A stretch of 19,010 nt of DNA, from NCBI GenBank assembly GCA_002449955.1, contig DJYD01000033.1, positions 1 through 19,010 of the forward strand. The letters run 5' to 3'. Below the pieces are notes generated by a model that was not told the DNA's origin, searched no databases, and saw nothing but the letters and a program-made list of their open reading frames with translations. Shown piece by piece: positions 6,625-13,466 of this stretch (position 1 is its first letter; each line of letters starts with the position of its first letter). This DNA comes from Lachnospiraceae bacterium UBA6987 (lineage in GTDB: Bacteria; Bacillota; Clostridia; Lachnospirales; Lachnospiraceae). The position numbers were made by a program, and so were the translations under genes.

Positions 6625-7654
6625 AGGCTTCACCTCCCAGATATCGAAGGCAGGTCTTAAAACTGGCCGGAAGCGGCGCGGTGACCGTCTTGCCGGAAAG
6701 CCTACGCCATTCTTCTGCTGCCGTTTCCGAAAGCCCGAGCTTCGTTATCTCGTCAGCTTCCGGCCCCGGAATAAACATTTCCCGTGCATGCAGAAGCTGA
6801 TGCCTTAAGGCATAGCCGGTACGGTCCGTAAACGCCTGGTTCAGACGTTTATTGCCGTATTTTCCATCCCCCAGGACCGGATGCCCTGCCGCGGCAAGCT
6901 GTGCCCGGATCTGGTGCGTACGACCTGTGATCAGGTGTACTTTGAGCAGAGTGTGTTCCTCCGCAAGCACGGCCAGAGGATAGACCATCAATTCTGCCTC
7001 CTGCGCCCCCTCTGCCGGTGCATCCATTAACTGCGCGGTGTTTGTCGCAGTATCCTTCAGATAGTACTGCTTTAAATGCAGCGGCGCCGTGATGCGGCCG
7101 CAGACGATGCACCAGTAGTATTTTTCAATTCGTCTTTCCCGAAGCAGAGCCGTTAAAAGCTGCTGCCCGGCAAGTGTTTTGCCTGCTGCTACAAGCCCGC
7201 TTGTGTTGCGGTCCAGGCGGTTTGCCGTTCCCACGGAAAAGGTAAGCGCGCTGTTTTTTCCTCCTGCGGCAAGGTAGGCCGCAATGTGGTCGCAAAGAGA
7301 AATGTCCTCCGCTTTTGCCTTCTGCGTCAGCATCCCTGCCGGCTTGTCCGCAAACAGGACATGCTCATCCTCAAATACCACAGCAAGCTTTTCCGTTCCG
7401 CTCAGGGTCCTTACCGGGCCGGCCACGGCATTCTGCCCGCGGAATTTTTCAAAGGTTTCATTGGAAAAGAAGAAGCAGATCTCGTCCCCTGCGGACAGTT
7501 TTTCGCTGCCGTCCGCTCTGCCGCCGTTTAATGTAATATTTTTCTTGCGTAGCATCTTATAGAGGAATCCTTTTTCGGCCTCCCTCAGGAATTTCTGCAG
7601 AAATTTATCCAGACGCTGCCCGGCATCCGGCGCTGCGACAATGATCTTTTGCAT
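6614..7654 (-). CDS. RluA-family rRNA pseudouridine synthase
   Basis: This enzyme isomerises uridines in structured RNA, most likely 23S rRNA, to pseudouridine. The 346-residue protein has an N-terminal S4 RNA-binding domain (about 12-65; QRLDKFLQ...KNITLNG). The catalytic domain contains DKPAGML (103-109) and NRLDRNTSGL with catalytic D148, where most relatives have HRLD. The RTHQIRAQLAAAGHPVLGD block is also present. The S4 domain points to the RluC/RluD branch rather than RluA itself; the exact target uridine cannot be read from sequence. The start has AAGGAG 6 nt upstream. It is the third gene of the packed HAD-to-RNase run, 33 bp after the membrane-protein gene, and overlaps recU by 11 bp. 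Confidence 0.9.
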   Translation of the reverse strand: MQKIIVAAPDAGQRLDKFLQKFLREAEKGFLYKMLRKKNITLNGGRADGSEKLSAGDEICFFFSNETFEKFRGQNAVAGPVRTLSGTEKLAVVFEDEHVLFADKPAGMLTQKAKAEDISLCDHIAAYLAAGGKNSALTFSVGTANRLDRNTSGLVAAGKTLAGQQLLTALLRERRIEKYYWCIVCGRITAPLHLKQYYLKDTATNTAQLMDAPAEGAQEAELMVYPLAVLAEEHTLLKVHLITGRTHQIRAQLAAAGHPVLGDGKYGNKRLNQAFTDRTGYALRHQLLHAREMFIPGPEADEITKLGLSETAAEEWRRLSGKTVTAPLPASFKTCLRYLGGEAYVR

Positions 7655-7687
7655 GAGCTCTCCTTATCTGTCCCCGGCAAAACGGCG

Positions 7688-8275
7688 TTACAGGCACAGA
7701 TTCAGGAACTGTTCCTCCAGCCGTTCCACCATTTTGGCATCTTCCTCCGGCACTACAGCCTCGATTCCGGCAATGCGGGCGGCAAATTCATCCCAGTCCG
7801 TGTAAATCTTCAGGCGTCTTGAAACCGCTTTCTTTTTCATTCTTGTGATGCAGTCCGTTTCAATATCGGCTTTCCGCTCCGCTTTCAGCTTGGAGCAATA
7901 GGCCACGATGCCGCCCTGATAAAAAACCACGCAGTCCATAAACTGACGCTTTCCCTTTTCATCGCAATACATCAGATGATAATAGAGCATGCCGGCATCT
8001 TCAAAGCGCTGCACAAGCGCTCTTTTTTCACTGCTCAGATACACGGCGCCGGACGACATGGCAATATACGCCGCCACAAAATTGGCAAAGGGAATCACGC
8101 ACATTAACGCAGGCAGAATAAACAGATTTCTCCGGGAATGCGTCAAAAACCAGCCCAGAAGGAAAAAACCTATAACAAGCAGCGCACAGAGAGCCGCATA
8201 GGCGATGTACTGACGCCTGCGGGCGGCGAGATATTCATAGGAGCCTTTATAATTCGGGTTTTTAAAGATTGACAT
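7688..8275 (-). CDS. Two-TM membrane protein of unknown function
   Basis: I do not recognise a family for this 195-residue protein. Two hydrophobic helices are clear (about 23-45 and 50-73), separated by a short THSRRN turn. They form a hairpin with a basic N-terminus (RRRQ). The remaining 120 residues are soluble and charged, with FMDCVVFYQGGIVAYCSK and an acidic C-terminus, and are probably cytoplasmic by the positive-inside rule. No signal peptide or catalytic motif is seen. GGAGGA lies 6 nt upstream of the ATG, and the gene overlaps the HAD phosphatase gene by 14 bp, so it is a real, translationally coupled gene. Nothing in the neighbours fixes its role. Confidence 0.75.
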   Translation of the reverse strand: MSIFKNPNYKGSYEYLAARRRQYIAYAALCALLVIGFFLLGWFLTHSRRNLFILPALMCVIPFANFVAAYIAMSSGAVYLSSEKRALVQRFEDAGMLYYHLMYCDEKGKRQFMDCVVFYQGGIVAYCSKLKAERKADIETDCITRMKKKAVSRRLKIYTDWDEFAARIAGIEAVVPEEDAKMVERLEEQFLNLCL

Positions 8276-8966
8276 TTTCTTCCTCCGATATCCGGATTGC
8301 TGTAATCAGATTATTCTTTTGCCATGCCTCCGGAGATTCCGCATAATCATCCGCAAGGGAACGTTTTTCTTCATCACGCGTCTGTGACGCTGCATCGTAC
8401 ATGGCAACGGTCTGCATGCCGGCCCGTTTGCCCGCAAGAATCCCTTCCGGCATATCTTCAAATACGAGGCAGGCTTCCGGAGCGATCCCCATCAGCTCAG
8501 CCGCCTTCAGAAAAATCTCCGGGTCCGGCTTCCCCCTGCGGATATCCGCAGAGGTAACAACTGCTGAAAACAGATCGAGCAGCCCGTGGCGCGCAAGACA
8601 GCCTTCTGTCAGGTTCCGGTAATTGGTCGTGGCTATGCCAAGCTTAAAACCTCTCCCGGCAAAGCTTCTGACCAGGGCTTCCGCTCCCGGCTTTAAGGGC
8701 AGATGATAAAGGTATTCCTCCCGCGCCATCGCATTCCAGTCCGCAATGATCTCATCGGTACTGTCCGCAAGGCCAAATCGCTGCTTAAAATAACGGGCGG
8801 TATCCGTAACACTGAGTCCGGCAATGCACTGCTGCAGGTCCTCCGGCAGCGTCTGGCCATGCTTGACCAGATAGGCCTTGTCGATCTCCCGCCACATATG
8901 CATGGAATCGAGCAGTGTCCCGTCCAGATCGAAAATCACTCCCCGCACACGTTCAAGCCCGATCAT
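8262..8966 (-). CDS. HAD superfamily IA hydrolase (phosphoglucomutase-like phosphatase)
   Basis: This 234-residue soluble phosphatase or mutase has all four HAD motifs. Motif I is FDLDGTLLDS with nucleophile D13 and acid/base D15. Motif II is the threonine in IATTN. Motif III is the lysine in RRGKPDPEIF. Motif IV is VFEDMPEGILAGKRAGM. The segment between motifs I and II forms the helical C1 cap typical of beta-phosphoglucomutase-like and phosphoglycolate phosphatase-like enzymes. The substrate cannot be assigned. The SD is modest (AAGGTG, 6 nt upstream). It opens the seven-gene run and lies just after the terminator hairpin of the coaD unit. No separate promoter is evident, so transcription may come partly by read-through. 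Confidence 0.87.
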   Translation of the reverse strand: MIGLERVRGVIFDLDGTLLDSMHMWREIDKAYLVKHGQTLPEDLQQCIAGLSVTDTARYFKQRFGLADSTDEIIADWNAMAREEYLYHLPLKPGAEALVRSFAGRGFKLGIATTNYRNLTEGCLARHGLLDLFSAVVTSADIRRGKPDPEIFLKAAELMGIAPEACLVFEDMPEGILAGKRAGMQTVAMYDAASQTRDEEKRSLADDYAESPEAWQKNNLITAIRISEEENVNL

Positions 8967-8988
8967 ACCGCACCTTTTCCGGAACTGA

Positions 8989-9018
8989 TAAGGGGGAACG
9001 GTTTTCCGTTCCCCCTTA
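8989..9018 (-). terminator. 13-bp hairpin after the rsmD-coaD unit
   Basis: A perfect 13-bp inverted repeat (8989-9001 and 9006-9018, core GGGGGAACGG) has a 4-nt AAAA/TTTT loop. It begins 5 bp after the stop of the coiled-coil gene. On the minus strand it is followed only by ATCAGTT, a weak U tract, so termination may be partial and may allow expression of the HAD gene 22 bp further on. Confidence 0.65.
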
Positions 9019-9023
9019 CTGTC

Positions 9024-9629
9024 TTATTCCTCACCATTATCGCCATCGGACTCTCCGGCGTCAGGGGCACCGCTTTCATCCGTATCGGAAACTTTACTGC
9101 GAAGCTCTTCGCGATTGGCTGTCACGACCTGATAACTGGCATTCATCTGGTTATAAAATGCACCGAAGCGAGACTGCATGCTGTCCATGGAATGCGCCAG
9201 GAAATCCTGGAGACCGGACAGCAGGGAATCCGTATAATTCATCGCGTTCTGGCGGATCTCATCGGCTTCCACTGTAGCGTCATTCACCAGCTTCTGGGCT
9301 TTCGCCTCTGTATCCAGCATCAGCTGCTGCGCCTGTGCATAGGCCTCACGCATGATCTCACTCTGGCTGACCATCTCCTCTTTCTGCTTGCTTGCCTCGT
9401 AGATGGTATTCTCTGCCGTCTTCTTGGCTTCACTCAGGATTTCATCCTTGTTGGCGATGATTTTCTGATATTTTTTGATCTCCTCGGGAGTCCGCATGCG
9501 CAGTTCCACAAGCATATCATCGATCACGTCTTTCTCCACGACAATCCGCTTGCTGTTGGAGAATGCCTGAGCTTTGCAGCCATCCAGATATTCTTCCATT
9601 TCATTGATGATTTGTTCAATTCTGCTCAT
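9024..9629 (-). CDS. Coiled-coil protein, acidic C-terminal tail, unknown function
   Basis: This 201-residue protein is almost entirely helical. Heptad-like, charged and alanine-rich sequence runs from about 50 to 140 (EIKKYQKIIANKDEILSEAKK, AQAQQLMLDTEAKAQKLVND), resembling V/F-type ATPase stalk subunits and DivIVA-like proteins. The last 20 or so residues are very acidic (DTDESGAPDAGESDGDNGEE). Genes like this are often found after coaD in clostridial genomes with names such as ATPase; no ATPase motif is present here. A role as a cytoskeletal or scaffold protein is only inference. The ATG at 9629 is chosen over one at 9659 because GGAAGGAAA precedes it at the right distance; the upstream ATG has no SD. 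It lies 35 bp after coaD and ends at a hairpin. Confidence 0.8.
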   Translation of the reverse strand: MSRIEQIINEMEEYLDGCKAQAFSNSKRIVVEKDVIDDMLVELRMRTPEEIKKYQKIIANKDEILSEAKKTAENTIYEASKQKEEMVSQSEIMREAYAQAQQLMLDTEAKAQKLVNDATVEADEIRQNAMNYTDSLLSGLQDFLAHSMDSMQSRFGAFYNQMNASYQVVTANREELRSKVSDTDESGAPDAGESDGDNGEE

Positions 9630-9664
9630 AGTATTTCCTTCCCGACCTTGCGGTCCCATTACAG

Positions 9665-10159
9665 TTACTTTGCTGAAAATTTATTTCTGACCGGCACGAT
9701 CAGTTCCTCTGGCAGGAACTTCTCAAGATCACCGCCGTACTCCGCCAGCTGTCTGGCCGAGCTCGAGCTCACATAGGAAACAGACGGATCGGCAAACAGA
9801 AAGACTGTGTCAATGCGCTTATCCAGTGCCCGATAACCCTGCGCAAGCTGCATCTCGTAATCGAAATCGGTTACACCGCGAATGCCGCGGACCAGGGTAA
9901 ACGCGTGATATTTCCGGCAGCAGTCGACTAACAGGCCGGAAAACGAGATAACCTCCACATTGGGAATATCTTTGGTCACACGTTCTATCATTTTAACACG
10001 TTCTTCTGCAGAAAACAATGTTTTTTTCTGCAAATTCACCAAAGCGCCGATATATAGTTTATCAAACAGGGGCGCTGCACGGCGAATGATATCCAGATGC
10101 CCGAGTGTGATCGGGTCAAAGCTTCCCGGGTAAAAACCGATGCGTTCTTCCGTCGCCAT
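9665..10159 (-). CDS. coaD: Phosphopantetheine adenylyltransferase
   Basis: CoaD catalyses the penultimate step of coenzyme A synthesis, joining ATP and 4'-phosphopantetheine to give dephospho-CoA. At 164 residues it is the usual length. The nucleotidyltransferase signature is clear: GFYPGSFDPITLGH with the TxGH motif at 18-21. RGIRGVTDFDYE at 91-102 contains the conserved substrate-binding arginines, and YVSSSSARQLA at 129-139 is the ISSTxVR-like triphosphate-binding motif. A strong AAGGAGGAG lies upstream of the ATG. The start is one base after the rsmD stop, a pairing with rsmD that is widespread in bacteria. Expression is likely from the promoter at 10754-10782. Confidence 0.97.
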   Translation of the reverse strand: MATEERIGFYPGSFDPITLGHLDIIRRAAPLFDKLYIGALVNLQKKTLFSAEERVKMIERVTKDIPNVEVISFSGLLVDCCRKYHAFTLVRGIRGVTDFDYEMQLAQGYRALDKRIDTVFLFADPSVSYVSSSSARQLAEYGGDLEKFLPEELIVPVRNKFSAK

Positions 10160-10160
10160 C

Positions 10161-10724
10161 TTATATCTCCTCCTTCCGCTTCAGGAAGATATGGCAGTTG
10201 TTTTTATAATCCTTCACGCGGGTAACGGCAAAGCCCGTCTCTTCCACGCCTTCCAGTTCCTTCCTGCGTCTCATCTCCACAATGATCAGTCCGTTATCCG
10301 CCAGGATCCCGGCCTTATCCAGAGCGCGGAGGACCGGCATCTCCAGGTCGGCGTCATAGGGCGGGTCAAGAAAGATGATATCGAAGCGCGCCCCCTGCAG
10401 GGCAAGACGTCTTATCGCAGCCAGGGCATCCGATTCATATACCGTTGCCTGTGTCTCCAGACGCGTATGCTGCAGATTCTCGCGGATGCAGGATACCGCT
10501 CTGCGGGAATTGTCCACAAAAACAGCCCGTTCCGCATCCCGGGACAGGGCCTCTATCCCGATTGCCCCGGTTCCCGCAAAAAGGTCTAAAAAGCGGCTGC
10601 CCGGCACTTCGTTCTGAATGATATTGAACAGCGTCTCCTTGATCCGGTTCTGTGTCGGGCGGGTATCCGTCCCCGGTATGGATTTTAAAAGCAGTCTTCT
10701 GGCTTTTCCGGCTATGACCTGCAC
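10161..10724 (-). CDS. rsmD: 16S rRNA (guanine(966)-N2)-methyltransferase RsmD
   Basis: RsmD methylates G966 of 16S rRNA (E. coli numbering) in the assembled small subunit, using S-adenosylmethionine. The 187-residue protein has SAM-binding motif I DLFAGTGAIGIEAL (47-60), an acidic VFVDNS at the next strand, and the catalytic DPPY motif (120-123). The N-terminal VIAGKARRLLL and RPTQNRIKETLFNII segments are family hallmarks. Translation starts at GTG (10724), six bases after a GAGGAGGT Shine-Dalgarno. It is the first gene of a unit with coaD and the coiled-coil gene, under a near-consensus promoter with a palindrome in its spacer. Confidence 0.96.
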   Translation of the reverse strand: MQVIAGKARRLLLKSIPGTDTRPTQNRIKETLFNIIQNEVPGSRFLDLFAGTGAIGIEALSRDAERAVFVDNSRRAVSCIRENLQHTRLETQATVYESDALAAIRRLALQGARFDIIFLDPPYDADLEMPVLRALDKAGILADNGLIIVEMRRRKELEGVEETGFAVTRVKDYKNNCHIFLKRKEEI

Positions 10725-10753
10725 GCTGTCACCTCCTCGTTCATCCTATGCAT

Positions 10754-10782
10754 AAAATACATAAAGAAGTCTTCTTTGTCAA
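10754..10782 (-). promoter_or_regulatory. sigma-A promoter of rsmD-coaD, palindrome in spacer
   Basis: On the minus strand there is a perfect -35 TTGACA (10777-10782), a 17-nt spacer and a -10 TATTTT (10754-10759). It sits 30 bp upstream of the rsmD GTG. The spacer holds a 7-bp inverted repeat, AAAGAAG-T-CTTCTTT (10763-10777), which could be an operator or chance. The ggt stop codon lies only 20 bp upstream, with no terminator between. Confidence 0.75.
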
Positions 10783-10801
10783 CAATAAAGCAGGCTGCGC
10801 C

Positions 10802-12598
10802 TCAATACCCCATGGCTTTGCCGTCCCGGCGGGGGTCAGCCGCGCCCTTTAACGTGCCATCCGCCTTTCTTTCACAGGCCTGCACGCAGGGGAAGGTAAA
10901 CCACTCTTCTCCCACATTCATTTTATGTCCCATAGCCTCAAGCTCCGCGATCACACTGTCTGGCACTCTTTTCTCCAGGATCAGCGTCCCGAAATCATCG
11001 TGCATCCGCACGGCATCAATGGCGTCCTGAATATCCATGCCGTGATCGATCACTTTGGAGATCACCTGCATCACGCCGGTGATGATCCGCGTTGTCCCCG
11101 GTGCACCGAGCGCCAGGACCGGCTTTCCGTCCTTCAGAACAAGCGTAGGGCTCATGGAACTGAGCGGACGCTTGTTAGCAGCAAGCACATTGGGGCTTTC
11201 CGGATCAAGAGAAAAATCCACCAGGGTATCATTCAGCAGGATGCCTGTTCCCTCCGCCACAAGACCTGAGGCAAAGGTGGCATCCACGGTCTTGGTGACG
11301 GTGACCATATTGCCAGCCTTATCCACGATGGAATAGGAGGTCGTTGACTCCGACTCAAAGCCCCAGGGATCACCTGCCGCGTATTCTCCCGCCTTTGTCC
11401 TATCGATCCTCGCAGCCTGCGCCGCGGCATATTCCTTGCTGATCAGACCGCTCATCGGCACGTCAACATATTTGGGGTCACCCATATAGGCACTGCGGTC
11501 GGCAAACCCAAGCTTCATCACTTCAGACAGCAGATGGAAATAGGCCGCACTTTCGGGATCCAACGAGGCCACGTCGGTATTTTCCAGGATATTCAGCATT
11601 TCAATGATAATCGTACCGCCCGATGAAGGCAGATTCGAGGAATAAATATCGTACCCGCGGTAAGTGCCGTGTACGGGCTCGGTCACATTGATTTCGTAGT
11701 TCGCAAAATCTTCCATAGTCAGGTAGCCGCCCTCGGCCTGCACCGCTTTTACGATCTTTTCCGCGATCTCGCCTTTATAAAAGACCTCTTCGCCCTGCTC
11801 CGCGATCAGACGAAGCGTATGGGCAAGGTCCGGGTTCTTGATGACAGAACCGGCTTCCCATGCCACCCAGTCGGGATCCAGATAGATGGCAGCTGTCGAA
11901 TCAAACATGGAGATCTGCGGATACGCGTCCTTGATGTCCCTGCTTGTGATGTGAGAAGCGACAAAACCGTTCTCCGCCATATCGATGGCAGGCTGCATGA
12001 CCGTCTGTCTGTCCATGGTGCCATAGGTGTCCAGGGCATACAGCATGCCCTTCACTTCTCCCGGCACGGCTATGGACAGCGCGCCGATCTTATTGGCCTG
12101 GTCCTTTACCAATCCGTTTTCCAGGACCTCATAATGATCAAGACTCGCCGCCGCTCCGGATACGTCACGGAAATCGATGAAGACAATTTCCCCCGTTTCC
12201 GCAAAACGCACGATCATAAATCCGCCGCCGCCGATTCCGGAGGACTGCTGTTCGGAGACGCCGAGAGCAAAGCCTATCGCCACAGCGGCATCAACCGCAT
12301 TGCCGCCGGCCTTCAGAATATCGATTCCGATCTGCGTCGCATCTTCACGGCCGGTGGCGACCACACCGTTCTCACCGATGGCATCCCGTCCGCCCACATA
12401 GACATCCTCCCCCGCAAAAACAGTCGTATCCGCTGTTTCGGCATTCGCAGAAGATGCCGCACTGCTGTCCGCAGGGGCATTTTCCGTGACAGAGGCATCA
12501 GGCTGCGACGGCGCAGAAGATGCCTTTTCAATATCCCCGCCGCAGGCAGACAGGAAAAGACAGATGGTCAGAAGGACAGCTACAATTATTTTTTTCAT
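10802..12598 (-). CDS. ggt: Gamma-glutamyltransferase, predicted lipoprotein
   Basis: This enzyme hydrolyses or transfers the gamma-glutamyl group of glutathione and related peptides. The 598-residue precursor starts MKKIIVAVLLTICLFLSACGGD, a lipoprotein signal peptide with an LSAC lipobox (Cys20). A Ser/Ala/Asp-rich linker of about 45 residues follows, so it is expected to be anchored outside the cytoplasmic membrane. GGT landmarks follow: GGNAVDAAVA, GIGGGGFM and SSGGTIIIEM in the large subunit. STTSYSIVDKAGNMVTVT contains the nucleophile threonine (about T419) at which the proenzyme self-cleaves, and GTGILLND and PLSSMSPT are in the small subunit. The usual TTH has TTS here. The ATG at 12598 has GAGG upstream; an in-frame ATG at 12673 lies above the predicted transcription start and is rejected. 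Confidence 0.93.
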   Translation of the reverse strand: MKKIIVAVLLTICLFLSACGGDIEKASSAPSQPDASVTENAPADSSAASSANAETADTTVFAGEDVYVGGRDAIGENGVVATGREDATQIGIDILKAGGNAVDAAVAIGFALGVSEQQSSGIGGGGFMIVRFAETGEIVFIDFRDVSGAAASLDHYEVLENGLVKDQANKIGALSIAVPGEVKGMLYALDTYGTMDRQTVMQPAIDMAENGFVASHITSRDIKDAYPQISMFDSTAAIYLDPDWVAWEAGSVIKNPDLAHTLRLIAEQGEEVFYKGEIAEKIVKAVQAEGGYLTMEDFANYEINVTEPVHGTYRGYDIYSSNLPSSGGTIIIEMLNILENTDVASLDPESAAYFHLLSEVMKLGFADRSAYMGDPKYVDVPMSGLISKEYAAAQAARIDRTKAGEYAAGDPWGFESESTTSYSIVDKAGNMVTVTKTVDATFASGLVAEGTGILLNDTLVDFSLDPESPNVLAANKRPLSSMSPTLVLKDGKPVLALGAPGTTRIITGVMQVISKVIDHGMDIQDAIDAVRMHDDFGTLILEKRVPDSVIAELEAMGHKMNVGEEWFTFPCVQACERKADGTLKGAADPRRDGKAMGY

Positions 12599-12624
12599 AT
12601 TATCCTCGATGATTCGCATAGTAT

Positions 12625-12662
12625 GCCGCCTTTTCAAAGGGTCTACCAAATGACCCGGCGGC
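12625..12662 (-). promoter_or_regulatory. Hairpin in the ggt 5' leader
   Basis: On the minus strand GCCGCCGGGTC (12662-12652) folds on GACCC (12643-12639) and GGCGGC (12630-12625). This gives an 11-bp GC-rich stem interrupted by one 8-nt bulge, with an 8-nt loop. It lies between the predicted start of transcription and the ggt Shine-Dalgarno, about 27 nt before the ATG. No U-run follows, so an RNA-stabilising or translational role is more likely than termination. Confidence 0.5.
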
Positions 12663-12675
12663 TGAACAGACAAAT

Positions 12676-12706
12676 ATTATATCCCTTTTTCCGATTTTTT
12701 CCACAA
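12676..12706 (-). promoter_or_regulatory. Probable ggt promoter
   Basis: On the minus strand there is a perfect -10 TATAAT (12676-12681), preceded by TTGTGG (12701-12706) as a weak -35 at a long 19-nt spacing. It would give a leader of about 70 nt before ggt. The spacer is A-rich. The weak -35 suggests dependence on an activator or low basal activity (inference). Confidence 0.6.
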
Positions 12707-12712
12707 TTTTTT

Positions 12713-12762
12713 AAAAAATACCGTTTCTTAACAATCGACAAAACAGGTATTTTTTGCAAAAA
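12713..12762. promoter_or_regulatory. AT-rich inverted repeat and palindrome between ggt and carD-like gene
   Basis: A perfect 10-bp inverted repeat, AAAAAATACC (12713-12722) and GGTATTTTTT (12746-12755), has a 23-bp centre. It overlaps the 12-bp palindrome TTTTTGCAAAAA (12751-12762). A near copy of that palindrome, TTTTTGCCAAAA, lies at 12814-12825 inside the carD promoter spacer, 63 bp away. The position upstream of both divergent promoters suggests protein-binding sites, though AT-rich sequence makes such matches more likely by chance. Confidence 0.35.
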
Positions 12763-12808
12763 TAAGCGTATAAAATGTAATTCTGCAACATTGTGCATCA
12801 TTTTTAGC

Positions 12809-12837
12809 TTGCATTTTTGCCAAAAGAATGCTATATT
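12809..12837 (+). promoter_or_regulatory. sigma-A promoter of the carD-like gene
   Basis: The elements are TTGCAT (-35, 12809-12814), a 17-bp spacer, and an extended -10 TGC-TATATT (12832-12837). The leader to the ATG at 12869 would be about 25 nt and carries GAAAGGAGC as ribosome-binding site. Confidence 0.75.
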
Positions 12838-12868
12838 GTAAACGATTACGATATGAAAGGAGCAAGCC

Positions 12869-13384
12869 ATGTATGACGTAAACGAAACGGTCCTGTATGG
12901 AGCGGACGGAGTCTGCACCATTACGGCGATCGTCGAAAAGAACATGTTTGGGTCCAAGCGGTTATTTTACGAATTGCATCCGGTATGCCGCCGCGACACT
13001 ATCCTCTTTCTGCCGACAGACAATGAAAAAACCATGGCGAAGCTTCGACCGGTTTTAACCCGCGATGAGATCATCTCCGCCATTCACTGCATGACTGAAG
13101 AAGAAACCATCTGGATCGAAAAGGAGTCTGCGCGCAAAGAGGAATACGCCCGCATCATCAAAAGCGGCGACCACAGAAAAGTAATCCGCCTGATCAAGAC
13201 CCTCTATGAACACCGGGAAAATCTGATAGACAGCGGCCACAAAATGCATGCTGCCGATGAGAACTTCCTGAAGGAAGCCGAATCTGTCCTCTACGAAGAA
13301 TTTGCCTATGTCCTGAATATCAGACGGGAAGAAGTTCTGCCTTTTATTCAGCACGAAATCGAGAAAAAAGTTCAGACAGCGTAA
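12869..13384 (+). CDS. CarD-family transcriptional regulator
   Basis: CarD proteins bind the RNA polymerase beta subunit through an N-terminal Tudor-like domain and modulate open-complex formation, often during stress or at rRNA promoters. This 171-residue protein begins MYDVNETVLYGADGVCTITAIVE, the classic start of that domain (about 1-55). LFYELHPV and the DTILFLPTDN strand follow. The rest is helical and charged, as in the CarD C-terminal DNA-contacting part. It is the only plus-strand gene here and appears monocistronic, with its own extended -10 promoter and a strong terminator. AAGGAGC lies six bases before the ATG. Which promoters it acts on cannot be read from sequence. The divergent AT-rich region shared with ggt makes autoregulation or cross-control possible. 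Confidence 0.9.
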   Translation: MYDVNETVLYGADGVCTITAIVEKNMFGSKRLFYELHPVCRRDTILFLPTDNEKTMAKLRPVLTRDEIISAIHCMTEEETIWIEKESARKEEYARIIKSGDHRKVIRLIKTLYEHRENLIDSGHKMHAADENFLKEAESVLYEEFAYVLNIRREEVLPFIQHEIEKKVQTA

Positions 13385-13400
13385 AGCTGCCCCATCTGAC

Positions 13401-13453
13401 AAGAAGTGCTGCACATGGACTTATCTAAAGTCCCGGTGCAGCACTTCTTTTGA
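13401..13453 (+). terminator. Two-tier terminator shared by convergent genes
   Basis: A perfect 14-bp stem, AAGAAGTGCTGCAC (13401-13414) with GTGCAGCACTTCTT (13436-13449), encloses a second hairpin, GGACTT (13417-13422) with AAGTCC (13428-13433). On the plus strand it is followed by TTGATTT after CTTCTT, a usable U tract. It lies 17 bp after the carD-like stop and 18 bp before the stop of the convergent FAD gene, so it probably acts in both directions. Confidence 0.88.
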
Positions 13454-13466
13454 TTTCTCAGGTGGT

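Noticed and set aside
6625..6633. GTG start for recU three codons upstream
   Set aside because: The GTG is part of the GGGAGGTG ribosome-binding site for the ATG at 6624.
8703..9776. Long plus-strand open frame of 357 codons
   Set aside because: It lies antisense to the HAD gene, the coiled-coil gene and part of coaD, all of which have clear motifs or ribosome-binding sites. It runs through a terminator hairpin and its translation shows no recognisable domain.
12599..12673. Upstream start for ggt adding 25 residues
   Set aside because: It would lie above the predicted transcription start, has no Shine-Dalgarno, and would bury the lipoprotein signal peptide.
11669..12841. Plus-strand open frame of 390 codons
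   Set aside because: It is antisense to ggt and then passes through the AT-rich promoter region. The translation is Arg/His/Ile-rich low-quality sequence with no domain.
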